DNA from: Caldimonas mangrovi | GTDB lineage: Bacteria; Pseudomonadota; Gammaproteobacteria; Burkholderiales; Burkholderiaceae_C | DNA length: 64,000 nt | Reading direction: 5' to 3' | Assembly (NCBI RefSeq): GCF_023721835.1 | Contig: NZ_JAMKFE010000011.1 | Location: 117,068 to 181,067 of the forward strand | Shown: piece by piece, positions 29,670-38,590 of the stretch | Layout: each line of letters opens with the position of its first letter | How positions within the stretch are numbered: position 1 is the first letter of the stretch | Program-made: the position numbers and the translations under genes | The notes under the pieces: model-generated | The model's database searches: none | What the model was told of the DNA's origin: nothing | Seen by the model: only the letters and a program-made list of their open reading frames with translations

Positions 29670-30716
29670 ATGACGTGTTCCCTGCTGCCGCGCCGCGGCT
29701 TCATCGCCGCCGCACTCGCTGCCGTCTTCGCGCTGGCCGCACCGCTCGCCCACGCGCAGGAGACCCCGATCAAGTTCCAGCTCGACTGGCGCTTCGAAGG
29801 CCCGTCGGCCTTCTTTCTGTTGCCGGCCGCGAAGGGCTACTACAAGGCCGAGAAGCTGAGCGTGTCGGTCGACGCCGGCAACGGCTCGGGCAACGCGGTC
29901 AACCGCGTGGCCTCCGGCACCTATGACATGGGCTTCGCCGACCTGGCCGCGCTGATGGAATTCCACGCCAACAACCCGACCGCGCCGAACAAGCCGGTCG
30001 CGGTGATGATGGTCTACAACAACACGCCGGCAGCGGTGTTTTCGCTGAAGAAGGCCGGCATCAAGACCCCCGCCGACCTGGCCGGCAAGAAGCTCGGCGC
30101 GCCGGTGTTCGACGCCGGCCGCCGTGCTTTTCCGATCTTCCAGAAGGCCAACGGCGTCGGCACCGTGAACTGGGTCAGCATGGACCCGCCGCTGCGCGAA
30201 ACCATGCTGGCGCGCGGCGACGTCGACGCGATCACCGGCTTCTACTTCACGTCGCTGCTCAACCTGGAGGCGCGCGGCGTCAAGGCGGAAGACGTGGCGG
30301 TGATGATGTACCCGCAGCACGGCGTCAAGCTTTACGGCAACGTGATCATCGCGTCCGAGGAGTTCCTGAAGAAGCATCCCGACGCCGTCAAAGCCTTCCT
30401 GCGCGCCTTCACGAAAGGCGCCAAGGACGTGATCGCCGACCCGAAGGGCGCCATCGCCGTCGTCAAGGAGCGCGACGGCATCATCAACGCCGCCCTCGAA
30501 GAGCGGCGCCTGAAGCTGGCCATCGATTCGGCGATTGCCACGCCCGACGCCAGGGCCGAAGGCTTCGGCGACGTCAACCTGCCGCGGCTGGCGCTGATGG
30601 CCAGCCAGGTGACCGATGCGTTCTCGACCAAGTCGCGCATCGACGCGGCTGCCGTGTGGAACGCGGGCTACCTGCCGAGCGCCGCCGAGCGCAACATCTT
30701 CGCGGTCAAGAAGTAA
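29670..30716 (+). CDS. ABC transporter substrate-binding protein, NMT1/THI5-SsuA-like
   Basis: This periplasmic binding protein belongs to the nitrate/sulfonate/pyrimidine-precursor class and has 348 aa. The leader PRRGFIAAALAAVFALAAPLAHA has a twin-Arg pattern and a clear cleavage site. The mature domain starts TPIKFQLDWRFEGPSAFFLL, the NMT1/THI5 signature, followed by GYYKAEKLSVSVDAGNGSGNAVNRVASGTYDMGFADL. AGGAGG lies 5 bases before the ATG. It is 70 bases after the M20 gene and followed by its ATPase and permease. A purine-derived or pyrimidine-like ligand is an inference from position; taurine or other sulfonates remain possible. Confidence 0.85.
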   Translation: MTCSLLPRRGFIAAALAAVFALAAPLAHAQETPIKFQLDWRFEGPSAFFLLPAAKGYYKAEKLSVSVDAGNGSGNAVNRVASGTYDMGFADLAALMEFHANNPTAPNKPVAVMMVYNNTPAAVFSLKKAGIKTPADLAGKKLGAPVFDAGRRAFPIFQKANGVGTVNWVSMDPPLRETMLARGDVDAITGFYFTSLLNLEARGVKAEDVAVMMYPQHGVKLYGNVIIASEEFLKKHPDAVKAFLRAFTKGAKDVIADPKGAIAVVKERDGIINAALEERRLKLAIDSAIATPDARAEGFGDVNLPRLALMASQVTDAFSTKSRIDAAAVWNAGYLPSAAERNIFAVKK

Positions 30717-30728
30717 GCACGAAAGAAC

Positions 30729-30758
30729 GGGGCGCGGCCCACGGGCCTGCCCTGCCCC
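30729..30758 (+). other. GC hairpin between binding-protein and ATPase genes
   Basis: GGGGC at 30729 pairs with GCCCC ending at 30758. GGCCC at 30736-30740 pairs with GGGCC at 30743-30747 inside it. There is no U tract. It occupies almost the whole 45-base spacer. Confidence 0.5.
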
Positions 30759-30761
30759 TCC

Positions 30762-31556
30762 ATGGACGCATTCGTCGATTTCAACAAGGTCTGGCTTGCC
30801 TACAACGACGAGCTGCTGGCACAGCAGCAGTTCGCCGTCGAGGACATCTCTCTTTCGGTGCGCGAAGGCGAGTTCATTGCCATCGTCGGCCCTTCGGGCT
30901 GCGGCAAGTCGACCTTCATGAAGCTGGCCACCGGCCTGAAACAGCCCTCGAGGGGCGAAATCCGCATCGGCGGCGAGCGTGTGACCGGCCCGCTGAAGAT
31001 CACCGGCATGGCCTTCCAGGCGCCGTCGCTGCTGCCCTGGCGCAGCACGGTCGACAACGTGCTGCTGCCGCTGGAAATCGTCGAGCCCTACCGCTCCAGC
31101 TTTCGGGCGCGGCGCGCCGAGTACGAAGCCCAGGCCCGGGCCCTGCTGCAAAGGGTGGGGCTCGCTGGCTACGAGGACAAATATCCGTGGCAGTTGTCCG
31201 GCGGCATGCAGCAGCGTGCGTCGATCTGCCGCGCGCTGATCCACGAGCCGCGCATGCTGTTGCTCGACGAGCCCTTCGGTGCGCTCGACGCCTTCACGCG
31301 CGAGGAGCTGTGGAACACGCTGCGCGACCTGTGGACGCAGCAGCGCTTCAACGTGATCCTGGTCACGCACGACCTGCGCGAGGCGGTCTACCTGGCCGAC
31401 ACGGTGTACGTGATGAGCCGGAGCCCGGGCCGCATCGTGGCGCGCCGCGAGATCGACCTGCCGCGCCCTCGCGACCTGGAGATCACCTACACCGAACCCT
31501 TCGTTGAGATCGTCCACGAGCTGCGCTCGCACATCGGCGCCATCAGACACGCATGA
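30762..31556 (+). CDS. ABC transporter ATPase (SsuB/TauB-like)
   Basis: This is the energy-coupling subunit of the NMT1-type importer, 264 aa. Walker [10 protein letters not shown] lies near residue 45, the signature LSGGMQQRASICRALIHEP near 146 and Walker B MLLLDEPFGALD near 165. The switch His is in LVTHDLREAVYLAD. The C-terminal EITYTEPFVEIVHELRSHI matches the SsuB/TauB group. The start overlaps nothing upstream, but its stop overlaps the permease start by four bases. Translation initiation lacks a strong Shine-Dalgarno, so coupling to the preceding gene is possible. Confidence 0.9.
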   Translation: MDAFVDFNKVWLAYNDELLAQQQFAVEDISLSVREGEFIAIVGPSGCGKSTFMKLATGLKQPSRGEIRIGGERVTGPLKITGMAFQAPSLLPWRSTVDNVLLPLEIVEPYRSSFRARRAEYEAQARALLQRVGLAGYEDKYPWQLSGGMQQRASICRALIHEPRMLLLDEPFGALDAFTREELWNTLRDLWTQQRFNVILVTHDLREAVYLADTVYVMSRSPGRIVARREIDLPRPRDLEITYTEPFVEIVHELRSHIGAIRHA

Positions 31557-32320
31557 ACAACAAGCTGCTCGAACGCTGGGCTCCGTGGGTCCTGCTGCTG
31601 TCGGTCGTCATCGTCTGGCAGGTCGTCTGCTCGGCCTTCCAGGTGTCGGAGTTCATCTTCCCGAGCCCGCTGCGCATCTGGGAACAGATGGTCGAATTTC
31701 GAGGCGAGATCCTGAAGCACTCGTGGCGCACGTTCTGGGTCACGATGGTGGGCTTCGGGCTGGCGATCGTCGTCGGCGTGCTGCTCGGCTTCGTGATCGG
31801 CAGCTCGCGCCTCGCCTATGCGGCGATCTACCCGCTGATGACGGCCTTCAACGCGCTGCCCAAGGCGGCCTTCGTGCCCATCCTGGTGGTCTGGTTCGGC
31901 ATCGGCGCCGGCCCGGCGGTGCTGACGGCCTTCCTGATCTCGTTCTTCCCGATCACCGTGAACATCGCCACCGGCCTGGCGACGCTGGAGCCCGAACTGG
32001 AAGACGTGTTGCGCGTGCTGGGCGCGCGGCGCTGGGACGTGCTGGTCAAGGTCGGCCTGCCGCGCTCCATGCCCTACTTCTACGGCTCGCTCAAGGTGGC
32101 CATCACGCTGGCGTTCGTCGGCACCACCGTCTCGGAGATGAACGCCTCGAACGAAGGCATCGGGTATCTGCTCGTGTCGGCGGGGTCGGCCATGCAGATG
32201 GGTCTGGCCTTCGCCGGGCTGGTGGCCGTGGGGGTCATGGCGATGGCGATGTACGAGCTGTTTGCCTGGATCGAAAAGCGCACGACGGCTTGGGCTCACC
32301 GCGGGTCTCACGCCGGCTGA
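31553..32320 (+). CDS. ABC transporter permease (SsuC/TauC-like)
   Basis: This is an inner-membrane permease of 255 aa with about six helices (WVLLLSVVIVWQVVCSAF, FWVTMVGFGLAIVVGVLLGFVIG, AFVPILVVWFGIGAGPAVLTAFLISFFPITVNIATGL). The docking EAA-like loop is EPELEDVLRVLGARRWDVLVKVGLPRSMPYFYGSLKVA. It completes a three-gene importer of the sulfonate/nitrate/pyrimidine-precursor family. Nothing else is transcribed with it: a 231-base gap with a GC hairpin (GGCCCCT...AGGGGGGCC near 32375-32400) separates it from the next operon. Confidence 0.9.
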   Translation: MNNKLLERWAPWVLLLSVVIVWQVVCSAFQVSEFIFPSPLRIWEQMVEFRGEILKHSWRTFWVTMVGFGLAIVVGVLLGFVIGSSRLAYAAIYPLMTAFNALPKAAFVPILVVWFGIGAGPAVLTAFLISFFPITVNIATGLATLEPELEDVLRVLGARRWDVLVKVGLPRSMPYFYGSLKVAITLAFVGTTVSEMNASNEGIGYLLVSAGSAMQMGLAFAGLVAVGVMAMAMYELFAWIEKRTTAWAHRGSHAG

Positions 32321-32551
32321 GTCGATCTGGTGTGAGCGCGCACTAGCAAACGCCACTCCCGAACCCCCTGTTCGCGGCCCCTCACCTCAGGGGGGCCCCG
32401 CTCCGCGCAGTGCAACGCACGGTTACGATCCGCCGCGAGGAGAAGGAGAACCACGGACGCCGCATCACCTCGTCCCGCCGAGCCGCCTGCAACGACAGCG
32501 CCCACCCGGCCGGACCGAAGGAAGTTCCGTGGCACAGAGCCAGCGGCTTCC

Positions 32552-33598
32552 ATGCGTTCCCGATACACCGCGCGCGAATCTGCCTTGTCGGAGCACCAGG
32601 ACCGGATCCTGTCGTTGTGGTCCCAGAACCTCGACGGCATGACGCCGCCTGCCGCGCACACCAAGCTCCGTCACGGCTACCTCGCCAACCCGGCCGGCCC
32701 GGGGCTGGGCGTGCTGCTGCACGACGAAGCCAGCGGCCAGCCGGTGGGCGTGCAGTGCCTGCATGCGCGCACCTTCTGGCAAGACGGCGTCGCGCAGCAT
32801 GTGGCCGCACTCGCCGACTATGCCGTCGGCCAGGCCCACCGGTCGCTCGGCCCCGCATTGACGCTGATGCGCGCCGGCCTGGGCCTCGGCGCTTCGCGCT
32901 TCGGCTTCGTCTATGGTTTTCCCAACGCCAGGTCACAGGCGGTGTGCACCCGCGCGGGCATGCAGCGCGTCGGTGGCACCACACGCTACGGCAAGCTGCT
33001 GAGCACCCGGTTTCTGCTGCGCTCTCCGCGGCGCGGCGCGTGGTGGTCCTGGCTGGCAGCTCCGGCCGACATCGTGCTGCGCCTGCTGGATGCCGCACGC
33101 ACCTTGCAGCATGCACGCGGGTTGCACTGGAGCGATGCCGCACCGGGCGACGCCCGCATCGACGCCCTCTGGCAACAGCGCGACCCGCGGCTGCTGCTGT
33201 CCGAGCGAAGCGCACGTGTCCTCGGCTGGCGCTATGCGCCCGAGGGCTTTCCCGGCTGGCACGTGTCGGTCGCCGAAGACGCCGGCGGGCAGCCGCTGGG
33301 GTATGTCGCATGGGCCCGCCGCGACGACGTGGTGTTGATCAGCGACTTCTTCTGCAGCCGGCCGGAGCACGACACCTGCCGCCTGCTGACCGCTTTTGCC
33401 GGGCACATGCGCCGCGCACGGGCGAGCGCGCTGTCGCTCGAGTTCTACGGCTGCGAAGCGGTGGCAAGGCAGTTGCGGCACGCCGGCTTTTTCGCCAAGC
33501 CGGGCGTGTCGCCTCTCTACGTTGCCGCGGGGCAGACGCACGCACCGGCCGACGCGCAGGCCTGGTACGTCACCGGCTTCGACCGCGACGGCGACTGA
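32552..33598 (+). CDS. Large GNAT-like acyltransferase
   Basis: This 348-aa protein looks like an acyl-CoA-dependent N-acyltransferase with two GNAT-type halves. Residues 40-150 contain VGVQCLHARTFWQDGVAQ, QAHRSLGPALTLMRAGL and GFVYGFPNARSQAVCTRAGMQRVG. The pattern of a beta-strand, a basic loop and a final aromatic resembles a GNAT fold, and a second segment after residue 225 repeats it (LGYVAWARRDDVVLISDFF). No membrane segment is seen. The asparagine-synthase-like gene follows after 11 bases, making this the first gene of the five-gene operon. It may transfer the activated acyl group, or modify the amine, in that pathway. The assignment to the GNAT superfamily is moderate and no substrate is implied. 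Confidence 0.65.
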   Translation: MRSRYTARESALSEHQDRILSLWSQNLDGMTPPAAHTKLRHGYLANPAGPGLGVLLHDEASGQPVGVQCLHARTFWQDGVAQHVAALADYAVGQAHRSLGPALTLMRAGLGLGASRFGFVYGFPNARSQAVCTRAGMQRVGGTTRYGKLLSTRFLLRSPRRGAWWSWLAAPADIVLRLLDAARTLQHARGLHWSDAAPGDARIDALWQQRDPRLLLSERSARVLGWRYAPEGFPGWHVSVAEDAGGQPLGYVAWARRDDVVLISDFFCSRPEHDTCRLLTAFAGHMRRARASALSLEFYGCEAVARQLRHAGFFAKPGVSPLYVAAGQTHAPADAQAWYVTGFDRDGD

Positions 33599-33609
33599 AG
33601 GGCTGGAGC

Positions 33610-35565
33610 ATGTGCGGCATCGCAGGCATCTTTGACGGCCAGGGACAGCGGCCGCCCGGCCGCGCCGAACTGGAGGCGATGATTTCGCGCCTGCACCACC
33701 GCGGCCCCGACGGGCGCGGCGTGCTTGCCGAAGGCCCGGTCGGCCTGGCTCATGCGCGGCTCGGCATCATCGACCTCGAAGGCGGCGCGCAGCCGATCCA
33801 CAACGAAGACCGTTCGGTGTGGGTCGTGTTCAACGGCGAGATCTTCAACTACCTCGAACTGCGCCGGGACCTGGAGGCGCAGGGCCACCGCTTCTACACG
33901 CAAAGCGACACCGAGGTGCTCGTCCACCTGTACGAGCAGCACGGCGAGGACTTCGTCGTGCACCTGAACGGCCAGTTCGCAATCGCGCTGTGGGACGGTC
34001 GCGCGCAACAGCTCGTGCTCGCCCGCGACCGCACCGGCATCCGGCCGCTGTTCTACACGAACGCCGGCGGGCGCCTGTTGTTCGCCTCGGAGGTGAAGGC
34101 GCTGTTCGCCTGCGCCGAGGTGCCGCGCCGCCTGGACCTCGACGCGCTGGGCCAGACCTTCACCTACTGGGCACCCCTGGCCCCGCGTACGGCCTTCGAG
34201 GGCGTGTTGTCGCTGCCGCCCGGGCATGTGATGACGGTCAGTCGCGCGCGCAAGACATTGCGGCGCTACTGGGACTGGCAGTTCCCCGCTGCACCGGTGC
34301 CACCCCCGGTGTCCGAGCAAGCGTGCGCCGAAGAGCTTCGCGAGCTGCTGATAGACGCCGTGCGCCTGCAACTGCGCGCCGACGTGCCGGTCGGCGCCTA
34401 CCTGAGCGGCGGGCTGGACTCTTCGGTCATCACGTCGCTGATCCACCACCACACCGACACGCCGCTGCGCAGCTTCTCGGTCACCTTCGAGGACGACGAG
34501 TTCGACGAGAGCCGGCATCAGCAGGCGCTGGCGGCCTGGCTGGGCACGCGCCACACGGCCGTACAGTGCCGCCGCAGCGACATCGCGGCGGCCTTTGCGC
34601 GCGTGGTGCGGCACGCCGAAACGCCGGTGCTGCGCACCGCGCCCGCGCCGTTGATGCTGCTCGCCGACCAGGTGCGCCAGGCCGGCTACAAGGTGGTGTT
34701 GACCGGCGAAGGCGCCGACGAGGTGTTCGGCGGCTACGACCTTTTCAAGGAAGCGAAGGTGCGCCGCTTCATGGCGCGCCAACCCGATTCGGCCTGGCGC
34801 GCGCGCATCCTCGACCGGCTGTACCCGTACCTGCGGCACTCGCCGGCCACGGGCCGGGCCTTCGCGCAGCGCTTCTTCGGCGAAGGCCGCGAGCATCTCG
34901 GCCGCCCGTTCTTTGCGCACCTGCCGCGCTGGACGACCACACGCCGTGCCTGGCAGTTCTTCTCGGCCGACGTGCTGCAACGGCTTTCCACATCAGACCC
35001 GCTGCAAGCCGTCGAAGCCACGCTGCCCGCAGGCATCGGTCGCTGGGAGCCGCTGGCGCAGGACCAGTACCTCGAAGCGCACACGCTGCTGTCGGGCTAC
35101 CTGCTCAGCTCGCAAGGCGACCGCATGGCGATGGCTGCGTCGATCGAGGCGCGCTTCCCGTTTCTCGACCACCGGGTGATCGAGTTCGCCAACCGCCTGC
35201 CAGCAGGCTACAAGCTCAGGGGCCTGGTCGAGAAGCACATCCTGAAGCAGTCGATAACAGGCCTGCTGCCGGAGTCGATTCGCCGGCGCACCAAGCAACC
35301 CTACCGTGCCCCCGACAGCCAGAGCTTTTTTGTCGACGGGCGGCCGGTGGACTACGTCGAAGACCTGCTCAGCCCCTCCCGGATCGCCGAGGGGGGGTAC
35401 TTCGACGCGCGCGCGGTCGGCAAGCTGTTCGAGAAGTGCCGCAGCGGCCGTGCGATCGGCTTCGGCGACAACATGGCCTTCGTCGGCATCGTCTCGACGA
35501 TGCTGCTGCACGAGCAGATGGTGCGGGCCCCTGCCGACGCTCCGGCGCCAGAGGTGGCGGCATGA
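33610..35565 (+). CDS. Asparagine-synthase-like glutamine amidotransferase
   Basis: This AsnB-type enzyme takes ammonia from glutamine and amidates an adenylated carboxylate. Met is followed by the catalytic Cys in MCGIAGIFDGQG. RLHHRGPDG, ARLGIIDLEGGAQPIHNED and FNGEIFNYLELRRDL form the class II glutaminase domain. The synthetase domain has the PP-loop AYLSGGLDSSVITSLI near residue 262, with FSVTFEDDEFDES and LTGEGADEVFGGYD following. The 651-aa length is that of AsnB-like enzymes working in polysaccharide and exosortase-associated loci as well as true AsnB. Context with a ligase, a carrier protein and an NAD-synthase-like gene favours a specialised substrate over asparagine. Its stop overlaps the next start. 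Confidence 0.88.
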   Translation: MCGIAGIFDGQGQRPPGRAELEAMISRLHHRGPDGRGVLAEGPVGLAHARLGIIDLEGGAQPIHNEDRSVWVVFNGEIFNYLELRRDLEAQGHRFYTQSDTEVLVHLYEQHGEDFVVHLNGQFAIALWDGRAQQLVLARDRTGIRPLFYTNAGGRLLFASEVKALFACAEVPRRLDLDALGQTFTYWAPLAPRTAFEGVLSLPPGHVMTVSRARKTLRRYWDWQFPAAPVPPPVSEQACAEELRELLIDAVRLQLRADVPVGAYLSGGLDSSVITSLIHHHTDTPLRSFSVTFEDDEFDESRHQQALAAWLGTRHTAVQCRRSDIAAAFARVVRHAETPVLRTAPAPLMLLADQVRQAGYKVVLTGEGADEVFGGYDLFKEAKVRRFMARQPDSAWRARILDRLYPYLRHSPATGRAFAQRFFGEGREHLGRPFFAHLPRWTTTRRAWQFFSADVLQRLSTSDPLQAVEATLPAGIGRWEPLAQDQYLEAHTLLSGYLLSSQGDRMAMAASIEARFPFLDHRVIEFANRLPAGYKLRGLVEKHILKQSITGLLPESIRRRTKQPYRAPDSQSFFVDGRPVDYVEDLLSPSRIAEGGYFDARAVGKLFEKCRSGRAIGFGDNMAFVGIVSTMLLHEQMVRAPADAPAPEVAA

Positions 35566-37127
35566 CGATGCTCGACGACGCCGGCCTGCTTCACCACCCG
35601 CTGCAGTCGGCAGCCCGCCGCTGGCCCGACAAGACCGCGCTGGTGTGCGGGAAGCGGCGTGCGACGTTTGCCGATGTTCTGCACGAAGCCGGCGTTGTCG
35701 CCGCCGCCTTGCGGGAGCACGCGCTGCAGCCGGGCGATCGTGTCGCGCTGTTCCTCGACAACGGCATCGAGGCGGCGTCTGCACTGTATGCGGTGTGGAT
35801 GGTCGGGGCCGTCGCCGTGCCGGTCCACCCGCTGACCAAAGCAGCCAAACTGGCGCAGCTGATCGACGATGCCGGTGCCGCCTTGCTGCTGACGCAAGCG
35901 ACGCTGCGCCCGGCCTGGGACGGCGCCATCACCCGATGCACCAGCCTGCGGGCCTGTTTCGTCACCGGCATGCAGCCACCGGGCGGCGATGCCCGGGTGC
36001 TGCCCTGGCCGGCGGCCGCTGGGCAGGCGGCCAAGCCGGCCGCAGCCACCCGGCCCGACGACCTCGCTGCCATCATCTACACGTCGGGGACCACCGGCAC
36101 GCCCAAAGGCGTGATGCTGACGCATCACAACATGCTCAGTGCAGCCCGCTCGGTGCAGGCCTACCTCGGCCTGCACGAGCACGACGTGATCCTGAGCGCC
36201 CTGCCGCTCGCCTTCAGCTACGGGCTCTACCAGGTGCTGCTCGGCCTGGCCGTCGGGGCGACGGTCGTGCTGGAACGCAACTTCAGCTTTCCCGCCAAGG
36301 TGCTCGACACGATGGCCGTTGAGCGCGTCACCGTGTTTCCCGGCGTGCCGACGATGTTCGCGCAGTGGATGGGCATGAAGAACCTCGATCGCTACGACCT
36401 GGACGCGCTGCGGCTGGTCACCAGTGCCGCGGCGCCGCTGCCGCTCGCGCAGATCCGGTGGCTGCGCGCGACCTTTCCGCAGATGCGGCTGTACTCGATG
36501 TACGGCCAGACCGAGTGCAAGCGCATCAGCTACCTGCCGCCCGAGCAGCTCGACGTCCGTCCCGACAGCGTGGGCCGCGGCATGCCGAACCAGGCCTGCT
36601 GGCTCGTCGACGAGCAGGGCCGCCGGCTGCCGAACGGCAGCACCGGGGAGCTGGTGGTGCAGGGCCCGCACGTGATGCAGGGCTACTGGCGCAAGCCGAC
36701 CGAAACCGCGCAGCGCTTGAAGGCCTGCCCTGCCGTCAACGACACGGCGCTGTACACCGGCGACATCTTCCGCACCGATGCCGAAGGCTACCTGTATTTC
36801 GTTGCGCGCCGCGACGACATCATCAAGAGCCGCGGCGAGAAGGTCAGCCCGCGCGAGGTGGAAGACGCACTGCATGCCATCGAAGGCGTGTGCGAAGCGG
36901 CGGTGATCGGCGTGCCCGACGCGCTGCTCGGCGAAGCGGTCAAGGCCTACGTCACGCTGCATCCCGGCGTGCAGCTGACCGAACGCGAGCTGATCAAGCA
37001 CTGCCTGGCCCGGCTCGAAAGCTACATGGTGCCCAAGCACGTCGAGATCGTCGACGCGTTGCCCCGGACCGACAACGGCAAGATCACCAAGGCGGGGCTG
37101 CGCACCGCCGTCTCTCCCACGCCATAA
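35562..37127 (+). CDS. AMP-forming acyl-CoA/acyl-ACP ligase
   Basis: This adenylate-forming enzyme activates a carboxylic acid with ATP and passes it to a thiol, here most likely the carrier protein encoded next. Core motifs are in order: IYTSGTTGTPKGVMLTHHN near residue 168, YGQTECKRISYLP near 313, the A7/A8 region LYTGDIFRTDAEGYLYFVARRDDIIKSRGEKVSP near 400 and the terminal catalytic Lys in TDNGKITKAGL. The length is 521 aa. It starts inside the stop of the amidotransferase gene (ATGA) and ends 22 bases before the carrier protein gene. It resembles ligases of exosortase-A/exopolysaccharide loci. The substrate cannot be read from the sequence. Confidence 0.9.
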   Translation: MTMLDDAGLLHHPLQSAARRWPDKTALVCGKRRATFADVLHEAGVVAAALREHALQPGDRVALFLDNGIEAASALYAVWMVGAVAVPVHPLTKAAKLAQLIDDAGAALLLTQATLRPAWDGAITRCTSLRACFVTGMQPPGGDARVLPWPAAAGQAAKPAAATRPDDLAAIIYTSGTTGTPKGVMLTHHNMLSAARSVQAYLGLHEHDVILSALPLAFSYGLYQVLLGLAVGATVVLERNFSFPAKVLDTMAVERVTVFPGVPTMFAQWMGMKNLDRYDLDALRLVTSAAAPLPLAQIRWLRATFPQMRLYSMYGQTECKRISYLPPEQLDVRPDSVGRGMPNQACWLVDEQGRRLPNGSTGELVVQGPHVMQGYWRKPTETAQRLKACPAVNDTALYTGDIFRTDAEGYLYFVARRDDIIKSRGEKVSPREVEDALHAIEGVCEAAVIGVPDALLGEAVKAYVTLHPGVQLTERELIKHCLARLESYMVPKHVEIVDALPRTDNGKITKAGLRTAVSPTP

Positions 37128-37149
37128 CGACTCACAACAGGAACCCCAC

Positions 37150-37404
37150 ATGGCCGACATCAAGCAGCAGGTTCGCAGTTACATCCTCGACAACTTCCTG
37201 ATGGGCGCCCAGGGCGCCGCTTTCAGCGATGCCGACTCCTTCATGGAGCAGCACGTACTCGACTCGACCGGCTTCCTGGAGCTGATCACCTTTCTCGAGG
37301 AAACCTACGCCATCAAGGTCGACGACGAGGAGATGGTGCCTGAGAACCTCGACAGCATGAACAACGTCGAGGCCTTCGTGCAGCGCAAGCTGGCGGGCCG
37401 GTGA
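37150..37404 (+). CDS. Acyl carrier protein
   Basis: This 84-residue acidic helical carrier protein is modified with 4'-phosphopantetheine. The attachment serine is in HVLDSTGFLELITFLEE near residue 38, matching the DSxxxxEL signature with Thr in the position after Ser. MVPENLDSMNNVEAFVQRKL forms helices III-IV. It lies between an AMP-ligase and an NAD-synthase-like gene, with a four-base GTGA overlap into the latter, so it is a dedicated carrier and not the fatty-acid ACP. A tethered acid on this protein is the likely substrate of the two amidotransferases. Confidence 0.9.
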   Translation: MADIKQQVRSYILDNFLMGAQGAAFSDADSFMEQHVLDSTGFLELITFLEETYAIKVDDEEMVPENLDSMNNVEAFVQRKLAGR

Positions 37405-38411
37405 GCGCGATGAACGGCCCTGCCTTGACGCCCGCCGTGCTCGCGCTCGACCTCGAGCGCGAAGCCGAACGCATCGCCCGCTGGATGGTCGAGACCGTGG
37501 CGACCCGGTTGCACCGGCGCGGCGTGATCATCGCGATATCGGGCGGCATCGACAGCTCGACCTGCGCGGCGCTTGCCGTGCGCGCGCTCGGCCCGAAGAA
37601 GGTGTTCGGTCTGCTGCTGCCCGAACAGGACTCGAGCGCCTTCAGCGGCGACCGGGGCCGGCAGGTGGCCGAACACCTGGGCATTGCCTACGAGGTGCAC
37701 GACATCGCGCCCGCACTCGAGGCGCTGGGGTGCTACCGCCAGCGCGACGCGGCCATCCGGGCCCTGTTCCCGGCTTATGGAGCCGGCTGGAAGAACAAGA
37801 TCGTGATTGCCGGCGGCACGGCAGGCGGTATCAACTTCTTCAAGCTGGTGGTGCGCTCGCCCGACGGCGCGCTGCACGAAGCCCGCCTGCCAGTGCGCGA
37901 ATACCTGCAGATCGTCGCCGCGACCAACTTCAAGCAACGCGTGCGCAAGACGATGGAGTATTTCCACGCGGACCGGCTCAACTATGCGGTGATCGGCACG
38001 CCGAACCGGCTGGAGTACGACCAGGGCTTCTTCGTCAAGAACGGCGACGGCGCGGCCGACCTGAAACCCATTGCGCACCTCTACAAGACGCAGGTCTACG
38101 CGATGGCTCGGCATCTCGGCCTGCCCGAGGCGGTGTGCGCGGCCGAGCCGACCACCGACACCTACAGCCTGCCTCAGGGCCAGGACGAGTTCTACTTCGC
38201 GCTGCCGTATGCACAGATGGACCTGGCCCTGTGGGCGCGCAACCACGACGTGCCCGCCGAGGAGCTGGCGCACGCACTCGGTGTCAGCGACAGCCGGGCG
38301 CAGGCCATCTTCCGCGACATCGATGCCAAGCGGCGGGGGACCCGCTACCTGCATGCGCCTGCCGAGCTGGTGGAGCCGGTCGGAGCCGCCCTCGGCCTGA
38401 AAGTTGGTTGA
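37401..38411 (+). CDS. NAD-synthase-like ATP-pyrophosphatase amidase
   Basis: The protein has the N-type ATP-pyrophosphatase fold of NAD synthase: PP-loop IAISGGIDSSTCAALA near residue 43, FGLLLPEQDSSAFSGDRGRQVAEHLG, then GTPNRLEYDQGFFVKNGDGAADLKPIAHLYKTQVYAMARHLGLP. At 336 aa it is longer than ammonia-dependent NadE (about 275) and lacks the N-terminal nitrilase domain of glutamine-dependent forms. A middle insertion (about 125-170, GGTAGGINFFKLVVRSPDG) is unusual. Start GTG 37401 overlaps the carrier gene; ATG 37410 is an alternative. True NAD synthesis is possible, but the operon suggests amidation or condensation of a carrier-bound acid. Confidence 0.82.
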   Translation: MSAMNGPALTPAVLALDLEREAERIARWMVETVATRLHRRGVIIAISGGIDSSTCAALAVRALGPKKVFGLLLPEQDSSAFSGDRGRQVAEHLGIAYEVHDIAPALEALGCYRQRDAAIRALFPAYGAGWKNKIVIAGGTAGGINFFKLVVRSPDGALHEARLPVREYLQIVAATNFKQRVRKTMEYFHADRLNYAVIGTPNRLEYDQGFFVKNGDGAADLKPIAHLYKTQVYAMARHLGLPEAVCAAEPTTDTYSLPQGQDEFYFALPYAQMDLALWARNHDVPAEELAHALGVSDSRAQAIFRDIDAKRRGTRYLHAPAELVEPVGAALGLKVG

Positions 38412-38590
38412 CACCGTCCGTTGGCCCGGCGATCATCGCGGCGGGCTTCAGACGCCTGCCGCTCGCGGACCCTATCGGTCTCGGTGAAGTTCTGGCTTTG
38501 ACGATTTCCCTCACTCTTCACGCATTTCGTGCGGGTGGCAATGCGAGCTCCCATCCTCCATGACGAGATGCGAGAGAAGAGGAGACCGGG

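Noticed and set aside
32410..33609. Upstream in-frame extension of the asparagine-synthase-like gene
   Set aside because: It would overlap the whole GNAT gene. The catalytic Cys must follow the initiator Met, which fixes the start at 33610.
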